This document shows positions 1-11,176 of a stretch of 38,082 bases of DNA, one piece after another. The notes beneath the pieces were generated by a model. That model worked only from the letters and a program-made list of their open reading frames with translations. It was not told where the DNA came from and did no database searches. Origin of the DNA: Nevskia sp. (GTDB lineage Bacteria > Pseudomonadota > Gammaproteobacteria > Nevskiales > Nevskiaceae); NCBI GenBank assembly GCA_028291645.1, contig JAQGNU010000004.1:1-38082 (forward strand), given 5' to 3'. Position numbers and translations under genes: made by a program. Numbering within the stretch: position 1 is the first letter of the stretch; the number at the start of each line of letters is the position of its first letter.

Positions 1-3098
<3,098 letters not shown>

Positions 3099-3106
<8 letters not shown>

Positions 3107-4235
3107 CGGCGACCTCCATCATCGACACGAAGCGGTCGAACAGATACCCGACGTCGTGTGGCCCGGGGCTCGCCTCGGGGTGTCCCTGGAAAGTGAACAC
3201 CGGCGCATCGTTCAGGCGAAAGCCTTGGTTGGAGCCGTCGAACAAGGAGCGGTGCGTAATCGTCACGTTGGCCGGCAGCGTTGCTTCATCGACTGCAAAG
3301 CCGTGGTTCTGGCTGGTGATCAGCACGCGCCTGGATTCGAGATCCTGCACCGGGTGATTGGCGCCGTGATGGCCGAACTTCATCTTCAGCGTCTTGCCGC
3401 CGGCGGCCAGCCCTAGAATCTGATGGCCCAGGCAGATGCCGAAGGTCGGCAGCTTGCGTGCGATGAACTCGCGTGCGCTGGTCACCGCATAGTCGCAAGG
3501 CTCGGGATCGCCGGGGCCGTTCGACAGCATGATGCCGTCGGGTTTGAGCGCCAGCGCTTCGCTCGCCGGCGTCTGCGCCGGCACCACGCTGACGCGGCAG
3601 CCGCGGTCGACCAGCATGCGCAGGATGTTGCGCTTGATGCCGAAGTCGTAGACCACCACATGATGCGGACCCGGTGCCGGCTCGGTTTCGGCATTGCTGC
3701 TCAATTCCCAGGAGCCGCGCGTCCATTGATACGGCGAGGTCACGCTGACGACCTTGGCGAGGTCCAGGCCTTTCAGCCCCGGAAATGCGCGGGCGCGCTT
3801 CAGCGCGTCCTTGAGGTTGACGCTACCGGCGACGATGCAGCCGTTCTGCGCGCCCTTGTCGCGCAGGATGCGGGTCAGCCGGCGCGTATCGATGCCGGCG
3901 ATGGCGACCACGTTCTGCTGCTGCAGGAATGCACCAAGGCTCTGGCGCGAACGCCAGCTGCTTGGCGGACGCGGCACTTCGCGCAGCACCAGCCCGGCAA
4001 CCTGGCTTTCACCGGATTCGGCATCTTCCGGATTGACGCCGACATTACCGACATGCGGATACGTCAGGGTAACGATCTGCTGGCGATAGGAAGGATCGGT
4101 CAGGATCTCCTGGTAACCGGTCATCGCGGTATTGAAAACGACTTCACCGACGGTGGCGCCTTCAACGCCGATGGCAACGCCGCGGAACACGCTACCGTCG
4201 GCGAGAGCGAGCAGGGCCGGGGTGGCTGTAGACAT
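3099..4235 (-). CDS. carA: Carbamoyl-phosphate synthase small (glutamine amidotransferase) subunit
   Basis: The 378-residue small subunit hydrolyses glutamine and channels ammonia to CarB. The N-terminal CarA-specific domain starts [19 protein letters not shown], and the C-terminal class I amidotransferase domain carries the nucleophile elbow FGICLGHQ and the His/Glu pair in [12 protein letters not shown] start it at the ATG ending at 4235 because the protein aligns with the family from there. Upstream in-frame codons run into a perfect inverted repeat and look like untranslated leader. It is the first gene of a carA-carB unit and is divergent from cytochrome b561. The leader holds two strong hairpins (4267-4322), which may matter for pyrimidine or arginine control. 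No defect is seen. Confidence 0.96.
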
Positions 4236-4266
4236 GATGCGAGTCGGCTCGATGGGCGGGTGAATC

Positions 4267-4322
4267 ATGTGCGCGATCCGTTTCGGATCGCGCACATGCG
4301 AAGGGGGGCTTGCGCCCCCCTT
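4267..4322 (-). promoter_or_regulatory. Tandem hairpins in the carA leader
   Basis: Two perfect inverted repeats lie back to back upstream of carA. The first (4267-4297) has 14-bp arms, ATGTGCGCGATCCG and its complement, with a TTT loop. The second (4301-4322) has 9-bp arms, AAGGGGGGC and its complement, with a 4-base loop. Neither is followed by a proper T-tract in the carA direction, so they do not look like a classic attenuator. They could be an RNA control element, an operator, or a weak terminator for antisense transcription. The structure is directly visible; its role is inference. Confidence 0.45.
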
Positions 4323-4560
4323 TCAGGATTAAGACGGTAGTTTACCGGCGTGCGGGGCGAGCGTCCACGACACTGCATAAATAAACTGCGAATGCCGGCC
4401 GCGTGCGGTCCGTCGGCCTCGGTTCGCCGGCCTTGCGCAGCGCAACCAAAGGATCGTCTGCGACTGCGCCGCAAGCGTTAAACTTTCGTCGACGCTGCGG
4501 CATCGAAGCCCCATGCCGGCGCAGTCGAAAAGCCCACGAGACACCGCGAGACGCGAACCA

Positions 4561-5118
4561 ATGCCCAAGCCTGCAAGCGCTGTACTGTCGGCAGCGACCC
4601 GCTACACGCGCCCGGCCATCGCGCTGCACTGGCTGATCGCGGGCCTGATCGTCTGCGGCTTCGCGCTCGGCTGGGTGATGACCGACCTGCCGTTCAGCCC
4701 GCAGAAGCTGAAATTCTATTCCTGGCACAAATGGATCGGCATGACGGTGCTGGCCCTCGCCGCGCTGCGCGTGCTGTGGCGCCTGACCCACCCCGCGCCG
4801 CCGCCCGAGCCGATGCCGTTGTGGCAGCACACGCTGGCCGAGTTCGTTCACGGCATGCTGTACGCGCTGATGTTCGCGCTGCCGTTGTCCGGCTGGCTTT
4901 ACAGTTCGGCGACCGGCTACCCGGTGGTGTACCTGGGTCTATTGCGTTTGCCCGACCTGATCCCCAAGAACAAGGAGTTGGCCAAGGCGCTGGTTCAGAT
5001 TCATGAAAATTTCGGCTATCTGCTGTTGGCGAGCTTCGGCCTGCACGTGCTGGGCGCCCTCAAACATCACTTCGTCGATCGCGACGCCACGCTGCGGCGC
5101 ATGCTCAGCTGGCGCTGA
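4561..5118 (+). CDS. Cytochrome b561 family protein
   Basis: A 185-residue inner-membrane b-type cytochrome of the prokaryotic b561 (YodB/CybB) family, expected to pass electrons between quinone and a periplasmic partner. Four hydrophobic segments are visible. Candidate haem-ligand histidines sit in ALHWLIAG (about residue 23), SWHKWIG (about 56), FVHGMLYA (about 97) and GLHVLGALKHH (about 162), the usual pattern for two b haems. The start is uncertain: an in-frame ATG at 4513 would add 16 residues, and neither ATG has a good ribosome site. The ATG at 4561 gives the usual family length. It lies 28 bp ahead of the first YceI gene; b561-YceI pairs are common in proteobacteria and suggest a shared periplasmic redox or isoprenoid-quinone role. 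Confidence 0.9.
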   Translation: MPKPASAVLSAATRYTRPAIALHWLIAGLIVCGFALGWVMTDLPFSPQKLKFYSWHKWIGMTVLALAALRVLWRLTHPAPPPEPMPLWQHTLAEFVHGMLYALMFALPLSGWLYSSATGYPVVYLGLLRLPDLIPKNKELAKALVQIHENFGYLLLASFGLHVLGALKHHFVDRDATLRRMLSWR

Positions 5119-5146
5119 TCGGCTCCACTCAATCTAAGGAACAATC

Positions 5147-5704
5147 ATGCATATGCGTGGCAAAGTTTTGATCGGCGCGCTGGCCGTCGTGGCGCTGACC
5201 GCAGCCGTTATTCCGGACGCACCGGTCGACGGCACCAAGAGCACCGTCACCGCCGAGTTCAAGCAGATGAGCGTGCCGGTCGCGGCACCATTCAAGAAAT
5301 TCACCGGCAGCGTGCACTACGATCCGAAGCGGACCGATACGGTGCGCGCGCACCTCGAAATCGACATGAGCAGCTTCGACATCGGCGACGACGACTACAA
5401 CGCCGAAGTGCGCAAGAAGGAATGGTTCGACAGCAGCACCTATCCGGTGGCGATCTTCCAGGCCAGCAGCATCACGCCGGCCGGTACAAACAAGTTCCAG
5501 GCCGCCGGCGAGCTCAGCCTGAAAGGCAAGACCTTGCCGCTGGTGGTGCCGGTGACGCTGGTCAGCGCGGGCGGCTTCGATACTTTTGAAGGTTCAGTGC
5601 CGATTTCCCGCAGCAAATACAGGATCGGCGATCCGAAGTGGGAAGACACCGTCGCCGACGAAGTTCTGATCAAATTCCATATCGTTGCGCCGGCGGTTCG
5701 ATAA
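5147..5704 (+). CDS. yceI: YceI family periplasmic lipocalin-like protein (first copy)
   Basis: A 185-residue protein of the YceI family, periplasmic lipocalin-like beta-barrels that bind isoprenoid or other amphiphilic lipids. Residues 1 to about 22 ([20 protein letters not shown]) look like an export signal. Family features follow: [27 protein letters not shown], a [16 protein letters not shown] stretch, and the [16 protein letters not shown] strand. The start is supported by AAGGA a few bases upstream. It sits between the cytochrome b561 gene and a second YceI gene in one apparent operon. The exact ligand is unknown. The two YceI copies are diverged, so this is not a recent duplication. 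Confidence 0.9.
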   Translation: MHMRGKVLIGALAVVALTAAVIPDAPVDGTKSTVTAEFKQMSVPVAAPFKKFTGSVHYDPKRTDTVRAHLEIDMSSFDIGDDDYNAEVRKKEWFDSSTYPVAIFQASSITPAGTNKFQAAGELSLKGKTLPLVVPVTLVSAGGFDTFEGSVPISRSKYRIGDPKWEDTVADEVLIKFHIVAPAVR

Positions 5705-5769
5705 CCGGCTATAACACGCACCTAGCCGCATCCATCATTCGCCGCAATCTTTCGAAAAGGAGTTCACGC

Positions 5770-6366
5770 ATGTACAAGTCTGCACTCTGCAGCGCAGCGC
5801 TGTTGTTGACGATCAGCTCGGCCGCCAGCGCCGCGGTCGATCACTACACCATCGATCCGAACCACACCTACCCCAGCTTCGAAGCGCCGCACATCCAGGG
5901 CATCTCGATCTGGCGCGGCAAGTTCGATAAATCGTCCGGCACGGTGACGCTGGATCGCGCCAACAAGACCGGCACCGTCGACATCACCATCGACACCAGT
6001 TCAATCGATTTCGGCCATGCCAAGATGAACGAGCACGCCAAGAGCGCGGAGATGTTCGACGTGGCGAAATATCCGACCGCGACCTACAAGTCCGACAGCA
6101 TCAAGTTCGACGGCGACACGCCGGTGGCGATCGACGGCCAGTTGACGCTGCACGGCGTCACCAAGCCGGTGCCGCTGAAGCTCAACAGTTTCAAGTGCAT
6201 CACGCATCCGATGCTGAAAGTGGAAGATTGCGGCGCCGATGCCTCGGCCGAATTCGACCGTGCCGATTTCGGCATCGATTACGGTGCCAAGCTGGTCGGC
6301 AGCACCAAGGTGAAGCTGCAGATTCAGGTCGAAGCGCTGAAAGACGCCGCGCCCGCCGCCAAATAA
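5770..6366 (+). CDS. yceI: YceI family periplasmic lipocalin-like protein (second copy)
   Basis: A 198-residue YceI family protein with a clean signal peptide ([21 protein letters not shown], cleavage expected after ASA at about residue 21). The mature protein opens with the classic YceI beginning [19 protein letters not shown] and continues with [36 protein letters not shown] and [16 protein letters not shown]. The ATG at 5770 is chosen because AAAGGAG lies about 9 bases upstream; longer in-frame readings would bury the signal peptide. It is the last gene of the b561-YceI-YceI unit, which ends at the strong terminator at 6410-6442. Lipid or quinone binding is known for the family; the ligand here is not visible. 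Confidence 0.93.
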   Translation: MYKSALCSAALLLTISSAASAAVDHYTIDPNHTYPSFEAPHIQGISIWRGKFDKSSGTVTLDRANKTGTVDITIDTSSIDFGHAKMNEHAKSAEMFDVAKYPTATYKSDSIKFDGDTPVAIDGQLTLHGVTKPVPLKLNSFKCITHPMLKVEDCGADASAEFDRADFGIDYGAKLVGSTKVKLQIQVEALKDAAPAAK

Positions 6367-6409
6367 ATCACCGGCGCTCACGCGCCCTGCGGTAACGAAC
6401 GTAGCAGCG

Positions 6410-6442
6410 ATCGGGCGGGACTGGCTCCCGCCCGATTTTTTT
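6410..6442 (+). terminator. Rho-independent terminator after the YceI operon
   Basis: A perfect 11-bp stem, ATCGGGCGGGA paired with TCCCGCCCGAT, with a 5-base loop CTGGC, is followed directly by a run of Ts on the plus strand. It is a textbook intrinsic terminator 44 bases after the second YceI stop and just before the convergent ppiB stop at 6448. On the minus strand no T-tract follows, so it mainly serves the plus-strand operon. Confidence 0.88.
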
Positions 6443-6447
6443 GCCGC

Positions 6448-6960
6448 TCAGACCAGGCTGACTTTGACGATCGCGACCGGCTCCACCGGCACGTCTTGAC
6501 CGAACGGCCGGATACGACCGGTCTGCGTCGCGGCGATCTTGTCGACCACGTCCATGCCGGCGGTGACTTTGCCGAACACCGCATAGCCCCACTGCCCGGC
6601 GCCGCGTCCATCGAGGAAATCGTTATCGGCGTGATTGATGAAGAATTGGCTGGTGGCCGAATGCGGATCGTTGGTGCGCGCCATCGCAACGGTGCCACGC
6701 TTGTTTTTCAGTCCGTTGTTGCATTCGTTCTCGATCGGCGTGCGCGTGCTGCGCTCTTTGTAAGCATCCGCCGAATAGCCGCCGCCCTGAATCATGAAGT
6801 CGCGGATCACGCGATGAAACGCCAGGCCGTCGTAATGGCCGCTCTTCACGTACTCGAGGAAATTGGCCACCGACTTCGGCGCTTTGTCGGCATCGAGTTC
6901 GAGGGTGATGTTGCCGAGGCTGGTTTCCAGCAGCACGTTGGGATTGGTGGCAGTCGTCAT
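6448..6960 (-). CDS. ppiB: Cyclophilin-type peptidyl-prolyl cis-trans isomerase
   Basis: A 170-residue single-domain cyclophilin that speeds prolyl isomerisation during folding. Family landmarks are all present: [23 protein letters not shown], the active-site stretch [15 protein letters not shown] with the catalytic Arg, the [16 protein letters not shown] block, and the WGYAVFGKV motif. There is no signal peptide, so it should be cytoplasmic (PpiB type). It is monocistronic, convergent with the YceI operon. Ribosome binding upstream of the ATG is weak (AAAGAT). No oddities are seen. Confidence 0.95.
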   Translation of the reverse strand: MTTATNPNVLLETSLGNITLELDADKAPKSVANFLEYVKSGHYDGLAFHRVIRDFMIQGGGYSADAYKERSTRTPIENECNNGLKNKRGTVAMARTNDPHSATSQFFINHADNDFLDGRGAGQWGYAVFGKVTAGMDVVDKIAATQTGRIRPFGQDVPVEPVAIVKVSLV

Positions 6961-7117
6961 ATCTTTATTTGTGGAAATTGGAAAAGGAGCGCGCGCATGG
7001 TAGCGCGTGGCGCGTGAATCGGGGAACTAGAAATGCGGCGCTCGGATCGCCCCACGGGACTTGCTCGGCGCCGAGCCGGCTTGCAGCGGCGTGCCCATCA
7101 GAAGCTGCGCCTGCGCC

Positions 7118-8017
7118 TCACTTGCCGACATTCAGGAATGGAATCGGCGCGCCGGCATAGATCGCCTCGGGCAGTTTGCCGTCCCATTTTTCCGCCTTGG
7201 TCTGTTCGACCTGGATGCGGCGCAGTTCGAGCACGTCTTTGCTCTGCGCCAGCGCGGTGTTCTGCACCTTCAGCGCATCGGCCTGCGCCGTCGCGATCTT
7301 CAGATTGGCGTAGGCCTCGCCGTCGGCTTTGGCGCGCGCAGCGCTGGCCTCCGCTTCCGCAACGGCGACCTTTTGCTTCTGCTCCGCCTCCACCGTCTTC
7401 AGCTTGTTTTCCGCGCCGAGGCGCAGCTGCTCCTGCGTCACCTTCTCGTTGATCGCGTCCATGTAGGTCTTCGAGAACGAGAAACTGCGCATGTCAATAT
7501 TGATCACCATCGCGCCATACAAGCTCAACTTGGCACGCAGCGCCTCGCCGATATCGTTCGATACCAGTGCGCGCTGGCCGATCAGCTCGGGTGCGCTGTA
7601 TTTCGCCGTTACCGCCTTGAACACTTCTTGCGTCGCGGTCTGCACGTAGGACGACAGATCGCCGTTGTGCGAGTACTTCTCGTAAACCTCGGCGACGCGA
7701 TCGGTGGCGATGGCGTAGCGCACCGTCATGCTCACTTTCACCGGCTGCGTGTCCGAAGTGCTGCCCTCGGCGTCCTCGATATCCGCCTGCTCGGCGCGGA
7801 TGCTGAACACGCTGAGCCGTTGCCACGGCCACAGCACCGCCAGCCCTTCGTTTTCGATGCCGGTGATTTTGCCAAACGTGGTGACGACGCCGCGGCTGCC
7901 GGTCGGTACGCCGCGGAACGGCCAGATCGATATCAGCACAATCAGCAAGACCACAGCTACGACCAGCCACTTGATCGAGCGGCCATACGCGCTCGTCGGC
8001 CGAGTTTCCAGTTGCAT
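7118..8017 (-). CDS. SPFH domain / prohibitin-like membrane protein
   Basis: A 299-residue protein anchored by one N-terminal transmembrane segment (about residues 17-33, LVVAVVLLIVLISIWPF). An SPFH/Band 7 domain follows (GSRGVVTTFGKITGIENEGLAVLWPW and the VSMTVRYAI strand). An alanine- and glutamate-rich coiled coil (about 205-260) matches prohibitin and HflK/HflC architecture. Such proteins form large rings in the inner membrane and scaffold proteases or microdomains. The start is supported by AGGGAGA upstream of the ATG. It is a single gene rather than an hflKC pair, so a stand-alone prohibitin homologue is more likely than HflC. Its target is unknown. Confidence 0.88.
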   Translation of the reverse strand: MQLETRPTSAYGRSIKWLVVAVVLLIVLISIWPFRGVPTGSRGVVTTFGKITGIENEGLAVLWPWQRLSVFSIRAEQADIEDAEGSTSDTQPVKVSMTVRYAIATDRVAEVYEKYSHNGDLSSYVQTATQEVFKAVTAKYSAPELIGQRALVSNDIGEALRAKLSLYGAMVINIDMRSFSFSKTYMDAINEKVTQEQLRLGAENKLKTVEAEQKQKVAVAEAEASAARAKADGEAYANLKIATAQADALKVQNTALAQSKDVLELRRIQVEQTKAEKWDGKLPEAIYAGAPIPFLNVGK

Positions 8018-8202
8018 ACGTATTCTCCCTTGGGCATGCGGCCTTGAATCGTCGCGGACTCAGGCAATTCTCACGGTGTCCTGCGCTGTTCCCCGATTCG
8101 CGCTGCAGGCTCGACCCGGCTATTTGAGCATTTCGCTGCAATCGATGGCGAGTCGCGAGCGCTGCATGCCCACACAGGAGTTGAGTGAAAGCCGCTAAAA
8201 CA

Positions 8203-8240
8203 GCGCGCCGCACGTGCCATGATCGGCATGCGCGGCGCGC
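8203..8240 (-). terminator. Probable terminator of the small membrane protein gene
   Basis: A 9-bp perfect stem (GCGCGCCGC paired with GCGGCGCGC) encloses a further 4-bp inner stem, and on the minus strand is followed by TGTTTTA. It begins 11 bases past the stop of the minus-strand gene at 8251. The short T-tract makes this probable but not certain. Confidence 0.5.
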
Positions 8241-8250
8241 TTCCTGCCCT

Positions 8251-8388
8251 TCATCCCTGCAGTCCCGCCTCCACCATCTTTGCAATCAACAGCAGCAACG
8301 AGCCGGCAACGGCTAACCGTATAGCCCAGGCGTAGGGCGCTTTGAGACGCGTCAGCCGGGTGAACTCGTCGTAGTACGTCACACGCAT
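8251..8388 (-). CDS. Small single-span membrane protein, 45 residues
   Basis: A 45-residue protein, MRVTYYDEFTRL onwards, with one hydrophobic helix (about residues 22-38, IRLAVAGSLLLLIAK) and a basic juxtamembrane stretch (TRLTRLK) before it. I chose the internal ATG at 8388 because AAGGGAG lies 7-8 bases upstream; the longer in-frame reading has no ribosome site. It ends just before a hairpin with a T-tract and is followed by the SPFH gene on the same strand, so the two may be related, but about 230 bp separate them. I do not recognise a family. Its clean start site and terminator argue that it is real. Confidence 0.55.
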   Translation of the reverse strand: MRVTYYDEFTRLTRLKAPYAWAIRLAVAGSLLLLIAKMVEAGLQG

Positions 8389-8628
8389 AGCAACTCCCTT
8401 TGAGAATGTCGCGCTCGACGCGGATTCAACGTCGCGGAGTGATCCTGCCGCGCGGACTGCAAGACGCAAACCCGTTTCCGGACGACCGGCACCGCCAACA
8501 GGACGAACGAGTCAGGAGTCGGGTCGGGATGCTTCCAAACGGCCTACAAGGACACTGGCTAGTCCCATCGGATGATGACTGCTTCGGCCGAATCTCAATA
8601 ATGCAGGTCCATTCGCGCACGCCCTGCC
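8389..8628. other. Divergent intergenic region before the steroid island
   Basis: These 240 bp separate the minus-strand small membrane gene from the first steroid-type gene at 8629. It should hold the promoter of the plus-strand unit A. I see an AT-rich CAATAAT at about 8596 that could be a -10 element but no convincing -35, and no clear gene. Confidence 0.3.
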
Positions 8629-10338
8629 ATGCCCGATTCACTGACTTCATCCGTCGACTTCAGTTCGCTGCGGGCGGATACAGCTAGCGACGGCACGCTG
8701 CCGATCGTGGCACCGCTGGCGGTCGACGATGCCACCGTGCAGTGGTCCGAGCGCTGCGACGTATTGGTGGTCGGCTGCGGTGCGGCGGGTGCAGCGACGG
8801 CGATCTCCGCACGCGAAGGCGGCGCCGCGGTGATCGTGGTCGACCGTTTCGACGGCGGCGGTGCCAGTGCCAAGAGCGGCGGCGTGGTCTATGCAGGCGG
8901 CGGCACCCGGCATCAGCTCAAAGCCGGCTATGAAGATACGCCGGCGGCGATGTTCCAATACCTGTGCCGCGAAGTCGGCGATGCGGTCAGCGAAGCCACC
9001 CTGCGGCGCTTCTGCGACGACAGCCGCGGCCTGCTCGAATGGCTCGAATCGATCGGCGCGGCCTTTGAATCAAACGCGCCGCCGCCGAAGACTTCGTATC
9101 CGAAGAATGGCGTCTATCTGTATTACTCCGGCAACGAATCGGTCGGCGGCTACGCGGAATACGCCAAGCCTGCGCCGCGCGGCCATCGCATGAACGACAC
9201 CGGCATGTCCGGCAAAGCGCTCTATGCGGTGCTGCGCCGCAAGGTCGAAAGCTTGCAGATTCCGATCCTGCTGCAGAGCGCCGTGCAACGTCTGGTGACG
9301 GACGCGAAAACCGGCGCAGTGATCGGTGCCGAGGTGCTGCGTTTCACCGCAGGCTCGGCCGCCGAGACCCGGCACCGCAAGCTGATGCAGCGTGCCGAGA
9401 ACCTGCATAACGTCGCACCCGGCGCGGCCGATCGTGCACGTGCACGCGCACTGGCACTGATGCTGGCGGAAGCCAAGCCGCAACTGCTGCGTGCCGCGCG
9501 CGGCGTCGTGCTCGCCACTGGCGGCTTCATCTTCAATCGCACGCTGGTCGAACGTTACGCGCCGAAATATCTGAAGACGATGCGCCTCGGCGCGACCGGC
9601 TGCGACGGCAGCGGCCTGCGTCTGGGTCAGAGCGTCGGCGCCGGTTCCGCGCGTCTGGACAAGGTTTCGGCCTGGCGCTTCATCAATCCGCCGACGCCGT
9701 GGGCGCGCGGCATGGTGGTGGATGCGCAAGGCCAGCGCTTCTGCAACGAACAATCCTACGGCGCGCGTCTGGGGGTGGAGATGTGCGAACGTCACGGCGG
9801 CCGCGCCTGGCTGGTGCTTGATGCCAAGCTGCGCCGGCAGGCCTTCCGCGAAGCCTTGTTCGGCAGGCTGTGGGCGTTTCAGAGCATTCCGGCGATTTTT
9901 CTGATGCTGTTCGCGCCGCGCGCGCGCGGCATCGAACAGCTCGCACAACGCATCGGCGTACCGTCGGCAGCCTTGCAAAAAACCTGGCAGGACTACAACG
10001 CCGCGGCGCAGGGCAAGCACAGCGATGCGCTCGGCAAGACCGCACCCATGATGCAGGCGCTGCAACAGCCACCGTTCTTCGCGTTCGAGATTTCGGCGCA
10101 CAGCAAGAGCTTCCCCTGCCCGGCGATCACGCTCGGCGGGCTGCGCGTCGACGAGCGCAGCGGCGCGGTGCTCGATACGCAGGGACATGCGATCAGCGGT
10201 CTCTACGCCACCGGTCGTGCGGCGGTCGGCATCGCGTCGAACAACTACGTCAGCGGTTTGTCGCTGGCGGATTGTCTGTGGTCGGGACGCCGCAGCGGCC
10301 GCCATCTGGCAGCAGCAGTTGCGTCGAAGCAGATTTAA
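8629..10338 (+). CDS. 3-ketosteroid Delta4-(5alpha)-dehydrogenase-like FAD protein
   Basis: A 569-residue FAD-dependent dehydrogenase of the fumarate reductase/KstD superfamily. The dinucleotide motif VVGCGAAGAA is at about residues 46-55, GASAKSGG follows at the flavin-contact region, VLATGGF marks the second FAD segment, and the C-terminal GLYATGRA block is present. The C-terminal catalytic stretch reads NNYVSGLSLAD (Tyr540, Ser542). The Y-x-S spacing is that described for Delta4-(5alpha)-ketosteroid dehydrogenases (Tyr466 and Ser468 in the Rhodococcus enzyme), while the Y-A-G-x-G of Delta1-dehydrogenases is absent. So I infer it desaturates ring A of 5alpha-3-ketosteroids to 4-ene-3-ones, as TesI does in Comamonas. 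It opens a tight plus-strand operon with SDRs and a CoA ligase. It has about 45 extra N-terminal residues. A different steroid-like substrate is possible. Confidence 0.68.
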   Translation: MPDSLTSSVDFSSLRADTASDGTLPIVAPLAVDDATVQWSERCDVLVVGCGAAGAATAISAREGGAAVIVVDRFDGGGASAKSGGVVYAGGGTRHQLKAGYEDTPAAMFQYLCREVGDAVSEATLRRFCDDSRGLLEWLESIGAAFESNAPPPKTSYPKNGVYLYYSGNESVGGYAEYAKPAPRGHRMNDTGMSGKALYAVLRRKVESLQIPILLQSAVQRLVTDAKTGAVIGAEVLRFTAGSAAETRHRKLMQRAENLHNVAPGAADRARARALALMLAEAKPQLLRAARGVVLATGGFIFNRTLVERYAPKYLKTMRLGATGCDGSGLRLGQSVGAGSARLDKVSAWRFINPPTPWARGMVVDAQGQRFCNEQSYGARLGVEMCERHGGRAWLVLDAKLRRQAFREALFGRLWAFQSIPAIFLMLFAPRARGIEQLAQRIGVPSAALQKTWQDYNAAAQGKHSDALGKTAPMMQALQQPPFFAFEISAHSKSFPCPAITLGGLRVDERSGAVLDTQGHAISGLYATGRAAVGIASNNYVSGLSLADCLWSGRRSGRHLAAAVASKQI

Positions 10339-10401
10339 CCAGCGTCCACCAGAACCTACGACCGGCCCCTCAGTGCCGGCGATCAACCAGGAGCGAGCAG
10401 C

Positions 10402-11172
10402 ATGGGGCGAGTGCAGGACAAGGTGGCGATCGTCACCGGTGCGGCCAGTGGCGTCGGCAAGGAAGACGCGATATTGCTGGCGCGCGAAGGCGCGCGCGTG
10501 GTGCTGACCGACATCAACGAAGAACTCGGCCGTGCAGTCGCCAAGGAGATCGGCGACAGCGCGCGGTTCGTCAAGCACGACATCGCCTCCGAAGACGGCT
10601 GGATCGAGGTGATGAAGCAGACCCACGACCAATTTGGCGGCCTCGACATCCTGGTCAACAACGCCGCGATCCTGGCGTACGGCACCATCGAAGACACCAC
10701 GCTGGAGCTGTGGCAGAAGATCCAGCGGGTCAACTCCGACGGCTATTTCCTCGGCTGCAAGCACGCGTTCGCGGCGATGAAGCAGCGCGGCGCCGGCTCG
10801 ATCGTCAACATGTCGTCGATGGCGGGCATCGGCGGCGTGTCCTCGTTCTGCGCCTATAGCGCGTCGAAGGGCGCGGTGGCGGCGCTGACGCGCAGCATCG
10901 CCGCACATGCGCGCATGAACGGCATCAAGATCCGCTGCAACTCGATTCATCCGGACGGCATCAAGACGCCGATGGTGTTCAATCTGCATTCGTCGATGCC
11001 GAAAGGTGCGAAGAGCGCGGTACGCGAAAAGGACGCCAAGCAGGTTCTGGCGCGCTTCGCCGAGCCGACCGATATCGCCAATCTGGTGCTGTTCCTCGCC
11101 TCCGACGAATCGCGTTTCATCCAGGGCGCGGAGATGCGCATCGACAATGGCTACCTGATGTGGGCGGATTAA
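10402..11172 (+). CDS. Short-chain dehydrogenase, hydroxysteroid dehydrogenase-like
   Basis: A 256-residue classical SDR. The cofactor motif TGAASGVG is at residues 12-19, the acidic residue after beta-2 (LTDIN) predicts NAD preference, NNAA follows, and the catalytic Ser139-Tyr152-Lys156 (YSASK) is complete. An ordinary C-terminal GAEMRIDNGY block closes the fold. AGGAGCGAGC precedes the ATG. Only 4 bp separate its stop from the next ATG (acyl-CoA synthetase), so the two are co-translated. In a steroid operon the natural guess is a 3- or 17-hydroxysteroid dehydrogenase, but SDR substrate cannot be read from sequence. Confidence 0.85.
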   Translation: MGRVQDKVAIVTGAASGVGKEDAILLAREGARVVLTDINEELGRAVAKEIGDSARFVKHDIASEDGWIEVMKQTHDQFGGLDILVNNAAILAYGTIEDTTLELWQKIQRVNSDGYFLGCKHAFAAMKQRGAGSIVNMSSMAGIGGVSSFCAYSASKGAVAALTRSIAAHARMNGIKIRCNSIHPDGIKTPMVFNLHSSMPKGAKSAVREKDAKQVLARFAEPTDIANLVLFLASDESRFIQGAEMRIDNGYLMWAD

Positions 11173-11176
11173 TGTA

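Noticed and set aside
4370-4400. ArgR-type operator (AT-rich CATAAATAAACTG) before carA
   Set aside because: Only a loose resemblance to an ARG box half-site and no symmetric partner.
7063-7076. 14-bp perfect palindrome GCTCGGCGCCGAGC after the SPFH gene
   Set aside because: Very GC-rich, has no loop and no T-tract; could easily be chance in this base composition.
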